64,000 nucleotides of DNA from Margaritifera margaritifera (taxonomy: Eukaryota > Mollusca > Bivalvia > Unionida > Margaritiferidae), in NCBI GenBank assembly GCA_029931535.1, contig JAQPZY010001523.1, forward strand, positions 2,574,001 to 2,638,000, written 5' to 3'. The position numbers and the translations under genes were made by a program. Numbering within the stretch: the stretch's first letter is position 1; each line of letters begins with the position of its first letter. Of the stretch, positions 62,655 to 64,000 are shown piece after piece. The notes under the pieces are model-generated. The model worked only from the letters and a program-made list of their open reading frames with translations. It searched no databases and was not told where the DNA came from.

Positions 62655-62740
62655 TGTGATTGGCACAATACCACCTCATCTCTGTGATTGGCACAATAAC
62701 ACCTCATCTCTGTGATTGGCACAATACCACCTCATCTCAG
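62655..62740. repeat. 28-bp triplication inside the LINE tail
   Basis: 'tgattggcacaata' plus 'ccacctcatctctg' occurs three times in a row. The LINE at 24657 has the equivalent sequence once (inverted, near 25966-25990). Confidence -1.
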
Positions 62741-63229
62741 CAATTTGTTCTATGTGAGGGATGTCACACTGCAAATACATGCTTTTGTAATATCTGGAAT
62801 ATTAACTTCCCTTTCCACAATGAAAGTCTCACAAAAAACTTAAATCTGACAAATACAAGAACAGCTATTAAAATAAATGTCTGACAACAGGAAAATCAGA
62901 AGGCAAGTCAAAATATGCAGACAGCCTTTGAAAACTCCATTTTAATTGTTTCTACCAAAAGCACATACATCAGTCTGTTATGATGCTTGCAGTAGATCTT
63001 TTTTTTTCTCCCTTTAAATAAGATCAAACTGAATAATGAGCAAGCAGATAGTCTGGTATCCTGATCTTCTTTGGAACAGCCCTTCTTTATATTAAAACTA
63101 AGCAATCAGCAAACTATTTTTACTATGATGAAGCAGTAAAAATGGTGCCGTATTTTACATATATCTGCTCTGTAAGATCAAATTTACTTTAGGCATTCTC
63201 TTGTATATTTAGGTCTGTTTACTCAATAG

Positions 63230-64000
63230 ACGTTGGTGGAGCCCTATAGTAATCATATATGTCCATCTAGCTGTCTGTCCACCAAATTTGATGAGACCTA
63301 GGAAGAGTTTGATCTTCAGCCTTTTATGTCATCATTTAGAAGAGTTATGGCCTCTGATTGCCTGGCCACCTGACTTTGATTTGTGCAGCATAACATTACT
63401 GAGAATTGTTGGATTTCAACCAGATTTGGCATGCAGCTTTATATTGATGAAACTTTGTTTGAGTTTTATTTCCAGCATTCCACAACTTATATTTACAGCA
63501 GTTAACGTTATCATGGTTTGTTGGATTTAAACCAAATTTTACATGCACCTTTATATTGATGAGACTTGGAAGGAGTTTCATTCCACAACTTTATTTACAG
63601 GAGTTATGCTTCCTTATTGCCCGGTCTCCTGACTTTAGTTTCCTTCAGCAGCATAACTTTGCCAAGATTTATTGAGATTACCAAATTTGGTATACAGCAT
63701 TATATTCATAAGGCCATGATTGAATTTGATTTTCAGCATCTCACAACTTCATTTACATGAGTTATACCCTCTGATTGTCTGTCCTGTTGACTTTGGTTTC
63801 TGCAGCATTATTTTACCAAGGATTATTTAATTTCAAGCAAAGTTTTGCATGCAGCTTTATATTGATAAGACCTTGAATAAATTCACTTTCCAACATTCCA
63901 GAACATTATGGCCCCTGATTTCCCATCTTTCTGACTTTGGTTTCTGTAGCATAACTTAAGTTAGGATTGTTGGATTTCAAGTAAAGTTAGCATGCACCTT
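63230..64000. repeat. ~120-bp diverged tandem repeat running off the window
   Basis: At least five units with 'ggatttcaaccagatttggc', 'atgcagctttatattgatga', 'gagttttatttccagcattc' and 'gagttatggcccctgattg'. Related units are in DIRS B's inserted block (22540-22800, 23630-23790). Typical of non-coding bivalve repeats; short open frames follow the unit. Confidence -1.

Larger units (their letters stand above)
61930..62880 (-). mobile_element. LINE 3' end, reverse orientation
   Basis: On the minus strand 62560-62800 encodes the broken cysteine-rich tail that also follows RNase H in the LINE at 24657 (matching its 25940-26100). 62040-62420 matches its AT-rich 3'UTR. The internal part of the UTR is expanded into a 38-bp array. 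Because the two copies differ in orientation and flanks they are separate insertions. Confidence -1.

Noticed and set aside
1..64000. tRNA, rRNA, CRISPR arrays, bacterial operons
   Set aside because: No complete cloverleaf with A/B boxes, no rRNA-like sequence and no spacer-separated palindromic array; the tandem repeats are contiguous minisatellites.

Overview
This is a eukaryotic, almost certainly bivalve-mollusc, nuclear genomic window. It is AT-rich and intron-dominated, with short GT-AG exons separated by kilobases of repeats. It carries DIRS-type retrotransposons, a 3' fragment of a molluscan-type SINE, and repeat families with 'gagttatggccc'-style and terminal hairpin motifs of the kind found in bivalve genomes. 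There is no prokaryotic-style gene organisation, and no complete tRNA or rRNA gene was seen.

One host protein gene is visible. It is a plus-strand gene that I recognise as the orthologue of MROH1 (maestro heat-like repeat family member 1, formerly HEATR7A). Thirteen consecutive internal exons lie between 12605 and about 59866. They join with consistent phases into about 610 codons, the middle of a HEAT-repeat protein of roughly 1,600 residues in vertebrates. The 5' exons lie to the left of the window and the 3' exons to the right. Intron 6 (41620-44427) looks like a minor-spliceosome (U12-type) intron. The 5' splice site after exon 9 has been copied into a 62-bp tandem array.

Layout: 1-12604 is upstream intron or flank, holding decayed hairpin elements, a mosaic repeat (7205-8260), a ~59-bp minisatellite (8865-10085) and a ~0.6-kb tandem duplication (11360-12440). 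Introns 1, 3 and 5 each hold one decayed DIRS-like tyrosine-recombinase retrotransposon in the sense orientation (A 12783-19464, B 21342-28977, C 35386-41100). These have inverted terminal repeats and, in A and C, an internal complementary region. A is interrupted by a 1.1-kb Tc1/mariner-like element. B is interrupted by a 2.1-kb repeat block, a non-LTR retrotransposon and a 185-bp hAT-like MITE. From 42 to 64 kb the introns are filled with minisatellites, a family of two-hairpin palindromic elements, a SINE fragment, other MITE-like elements and a minus-strand LINE 3' end whose 3'UTR has expanded into a 38-bp array.

All retroelement genes are broken by stops and frameshifts, so none looks autonomous. 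The only functional coding content I can support is the MROH1-like exon chain. The more unusual biology is the interplay of repeats with that gene: a copied splice junction, a retroelement about 10 bp from a donor site, and satellites seeded from parts of transposable elements.
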